Of a DNA stretch of 64,000 nt, positions 60,823 to 64,000 are shown piece by piece. The stretch covers positions 39,339,077 through 39,403,076 of the forward strand of contig NC_060233.1 in the NCBI RefSeq assembly GCF_021155775.2, read 5' to 3'. This DNA comes from Neodiprion pinetum (taxonomy: Eukaryota; Arthropoda; Insecta; Hymenoptera; Diprionidae). The translations under genes were made by a program, and so were the position numbers. Every line of letters starts with the position of its first letter. The first letter of the stretch is position 1. The notes under the pieces are model-generated. The model searched no databases. It was not told where the DNA came from and saw only the letters and a program-made list of their open reading frames with translations.

Positions 60823-63800
60823 ATGGCCTCAGAGGAGGAAGTGGACGAAACCTTCGCCGGTAAGTGTCGAATAATGGTTAAGTTTGCCGGAATGTTATAC
60901 ACAGGCACGCAGGACGCGCGCTTTTCATATGATGGCTGCCATGTCAACTTGTCTTACGTGATTTTTAACTTTATTCAGAGCTAAATCAGCTCGCACATGT
61001 TTTTACCGGACAAATAACGACTGGGTACAATTTTTCGTATCAAAATTCACCTACATTATTACCAAAATAATTATATTCGAAAAGTATCGAGCTAACCTTC
61101 CAAATTTTCAACTGTCCAAATTCTTCAATAATAGCTCGATTATTTTTGCATTTTCAACGTTAATATCAACGTACCTATTAATTCTTAGTTGTCTCCCAAT
61201 ATGCCAGATAAATATTTCTCTGATTACCAACCTTTGCAGATATCATCGATGTTCTGTTTCGATACAAAGTTTACATTTCGCACTGCAAAATATATGTAAA
61301 TCGAAATATGAATATGGTACTTATATTTATGCATTGCGTGAATAATATTGCTTTCACATTGATCACACGGTTGAATCATCTACCGATCTTCGTAAATTTG
61401 TACAGGTTAACGTTATTGTCAATATATTTCCAAATGTTTTTCATTGCGTGTCAACAGGCTAACACTTGTGGGTCTTATTTTAATCGCACTTAATGACAAT
61501 CGGATTTGCCATACCGAGGTATTGAGTTACAGTAGAATTCGAATGTAATTTTGTAAACACGCGAGTTCCTAGAATCCAGTATTATACGGATATCGGCGTC
61601 GTATAACCACACAGCCGACCACGGGTTGGTTTGCTGTAGCTTTCGTACATACCTCAACTACCCGAGTAACTGTAATAAGTTATTAAGAATTAGGAAATAG
61701 TTAGTTGTAAAGGCATAATTGCGAAAACTCGCTCAGATATACAAAATTTTCCATATATTTCCTATCGGGTAAGTTTGCTTCGTGAAACAAATCTGCACGT
61801 CATTTTACAATGTGTTCGATTTGCCAAGTACATTGCACCAATTGAATTTGATTTATGTGCGTTTCGTGTTAATCTTACATCAATATTAGATCAATCCCAG
61901 TAATATTATTATTAATTCGTACGTAAACGTTCCTAAAATTCAGTATTATACGAACATTCGCGTCGTGTAATCACTCGGCCCACGACAAGTCGGCTGCAGT
62001 TTTTATACGTTCATGCCTGAACTACCTGAGTAATTGTAATAAAGAGGATTTAGTCGGTTGTACAGAAATAATTGAGAAAAGGTCGCATAAGTATACAAAA
62101 TTCTTCAAGTATTTCGCATCGGGTAAGTTTTCCTCCTGAAACAAATGTGCACGTCATTTTACAACGTATTCGATTTGCGAAGTAAATTGTACCTATTGAA
62201 TCTGATTTACATGCGTCTCTTGTTCATTTTACTTCAATATTAGATCAAGCCCAGTAATATGGCCATCAACTCGTATATAAACTTAAATGCTGTCCAAACG
62301 AATGTTAGGTATTTTAAGTAGGGGTTAAGAGATCTACCGGAGTATTTGCCCTTAATACAAAATGGCGGTCGCAAGTGTGTGTAACAAAGCATTCGCAACT
62401 GTAGATAATGCCAATATATTTTTTCCGTCGCCAGTTGTTTTCACTTGCAATGATAAAACTTCCCAAAACACTGCTAGCAACGTCAAATTTTTACAATATA
62501 TCATTTCTCACTGGCAAATATTACCTAGAAAGCATCAATTGCCGGCAATGTAAACAAGATCAACGCAGTCGATATAGATGTAAATATATCCGTATGCATA
62601 TAATACGTACGCGCGATTCCATTCGTCGATCATGCATACATGTACCTAAATAATGCAAAGATTCATCGTAATTTCTACTTGTATTCGCAATGATCAGTAT
62701 TCCCATTAATGTTAATTTTTTTTCAAATTCAATATTTTATTCGAAACGAAATACAATATGTATGATTACTCTGTATAAAGGCTAATTTTGTCCAGCTCTT
62801 ATTACCAATGAAACGGTTCTTATTATTGATTTCTTGAGGCATTAAAATGTCAAGTGTCATTCGCAATATTTAACAATAAATTCTATGCTATAGCATGAAA
62901 AAATTAAAATCTCCCAAGTTAATTAGATTGGCTGTTGAAACGATGAATTCCAGATTTTCGCCCCCCCCCCCCTCCCCCCCCCCCCCGCCTATAATGCTCC
63001 CTTCTCTTCACCCTCACCGCATCTATCTCTGGCCCAATATCATACTAAGGTGGCAACCTTGATGAGATTATATGTATGAGTCTGCCTATAGATAGCTTGT
63101 TGTACAGGAACCTGCGTCATGTTTCATTTCATCACAAATATATATAATTCGTTTAATTGATCTATATCAACTGAAGCTTTGATGAATATCTCAGATTATT
63201 CAGCAATATAGCACATATATAAATTATCCGTATATTTAGACAATTGACTTTTTTTTCTTCTTATAGGAGAGGAAGAAGCAGACGAAGCTGGAGTTGCTAT
63301 ACCAAATACTGGCCAACCAGTTGCCGAGGGTTCATCTGATGCTGAAGAGTCTCAGAGACTGGTAATATATATTCTAATTAAATTTTACAATTAATATTAT
63401 AATATAACAAGCATTGACTATTTTGTTTTATTTCCAAAATTGATAAATATTCGACCAAATGTCTAGTATGTTGTTACAAATTGATAGTCAAAATTTTGTG
63501 ATCTGATTGAAGTAACTATCTTTTACACATCTTACATTTGCTTAGGAGGAAGATGATGATTACGAACCAGAAGAACGAAAAAAGAAAAAAGGAAAGAAGC
63601 GAAAAGCTCGTAGTGAAGATAAGAAAGGGAAAAAAAAGAAGAAGAAGAAAAAATCTGACTCCGGAGACGTAAGTATTTCAGTATGATGAAAAATGATGCC
63701 AGATCAACAGTTCTGGTCATGAAGCATCAAGAGAGCTCACTTATCAAGTTTTTTTATACCGCTTCAGGAAAGTGATTTTGCTGGAGCTGAACCTACAGAA

Positions 63801-64000
63801 GCTGCAGGAGACGACAGTGACTATGCTGGGAATCGTAAGAGTCGAAAATCATCTTCGCGAAAATCGTCAGGACACAATACATCGGCAGTACAACCTCAAG
63901 AGCCCAACACTGGAATGCCAACGATAGAAGAAGTCTGTAGTACATTTGGACTCACTGATGTACAGATAGATTATTCTGAAGCAGATTTTCAGAATCTTAC
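60823..64000 (+). CDS. Mi-2: Mi-2/CHD4 chromatin-remodelling ATPase, N-terminal part
   Basis: 5' part of a CHD3/4/5-type remodeller, the ATPase of the NuRD complex; the gene runs off the right edge. Exons in phase: 60823-60859 (MASEEEVDETFA), 63267-63361, 63546-63668, 63768 to the window end. The N-terminus is acidic (EEEADEAG, EEDDDYEPEE), followed by a long lysine-rich block (KKKKGKKRKARS, KGKKKKKKKK) and a serine/arginine/lysine stretch. The last codons, MPTIEEVCSTFGLTDVQIDY then SEADFQNLT, are the start of the CHDNT domain found only in this subfamily; PHD fingers, chromodomains and helicase should follow downstream. The first intron is 2.4 kb and contains a 364-bp tandem duplication and a poly-C run. 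Confidence 0.9.
61552..62285. repeat. diverged 364-bp tandem duplication in Mi-2 intron 1
   Basis: Copy 1 (about 61552-61920) and copy 2 (about 61916-62285) match along their full length, e.g. CAGTATTATACG.. at 61578 and 61942, ATCGGGTAAGTTT at about 61764 and 62118, and CAATATTAGATCAA.CCCAGT at about 61881 and 62238. Divergence is roughly one fifth to one quarter by eye, so the duplication is old. Confidence 0.85.
62961..62986. repeat. poly-C run (C12-T-C14 type)
   Basis: An almost uninterrupted cytosine tract with one T and G-rich complement, in Mi-2 intron 1. Confidence 0.9.

Overview
The window is animal nuclear DNA with spliced genes: GT-AG introns, small exons, and AT-rich intergenic and intronic DNA. 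The protein set (beta-PS-type integrin, kinesin-1, a CARD initiator caspase, Marf-type mitofusin, Mi-2) indicates an insect. A short TAGGT-type pentamer run near 53.68 kb is of a kind frequent in hymenopteran genomes, so a hymenopteran (perhaps a sawfly) is my inference. All gene models were assembled by hand from reading frame, splice-site and phase matching; no search was run.

Layout. 1-8.2 kb: mostly non-coding, with a few small unrecognised candidate genes (1.80-2.11 kb minus, 4.65-5.01 kb plus, 5.13-5.37 kb minus), a Tc1-like fold-back element at 3.23-3.94 kb and two small palindromic insertions. 8.25-12.69 kb minus: integrin beta subunit (beta-PS/mys type), 9 exons. 16.0-16.34 kb plus: an 84-residue helical protein. 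17.09-22.68 kb plus: HECW-type HECT ubiquitin ligase, 8 exons, with an unusual repeat-rich N-terminal half. 26.33-35.18 kb plus: kinesin-1 heavy chain, 15 exons, with two possible C-termini. 36.75-37.79 kb plus: CFAP107-like ciliary protein, followed by a decayed partial copy near 38.3-38.6 kb. 40.14-43.00 kb minus: TMEM201/Samp1 inner nuclear membrane protein. 44.40-45.73 kb plus: orphan type II membrane protein. 49.07-51.68 kb minus: CARD initiator caspase (Dronc type), with a recent long-inverted-repeat element (51.70-52.93 kb) beginning 24 bases upstream of its start codon. 54.60-58.78 kb plus: mitofusin (Marf) with a possible 21-nt cassette microexon. 60.82 kb to the end: 5' part of Mi-2/CHD4.

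There is no operon logic here; neighbours are functionally unrelated housekeeping genes (adhesion, ubiquitination, microtubule transport, cilia, nuclear envelope, apoptosis, mitochondrial fusion, chromatin). TMEM201 and the 44.4 kb gene are divergent and could share the 43.0-44.4 kb promoter region. The mobile DNA is mainly short non-autonomous elements with inverted repeats; no transposase, CRISPR, rRNA or tRNA gene was recognised. The points most worth checking are the element abutting the caspase start, the mitofusin microexon, the repeat array in HECW, and the decayed CFAP107-like copy.
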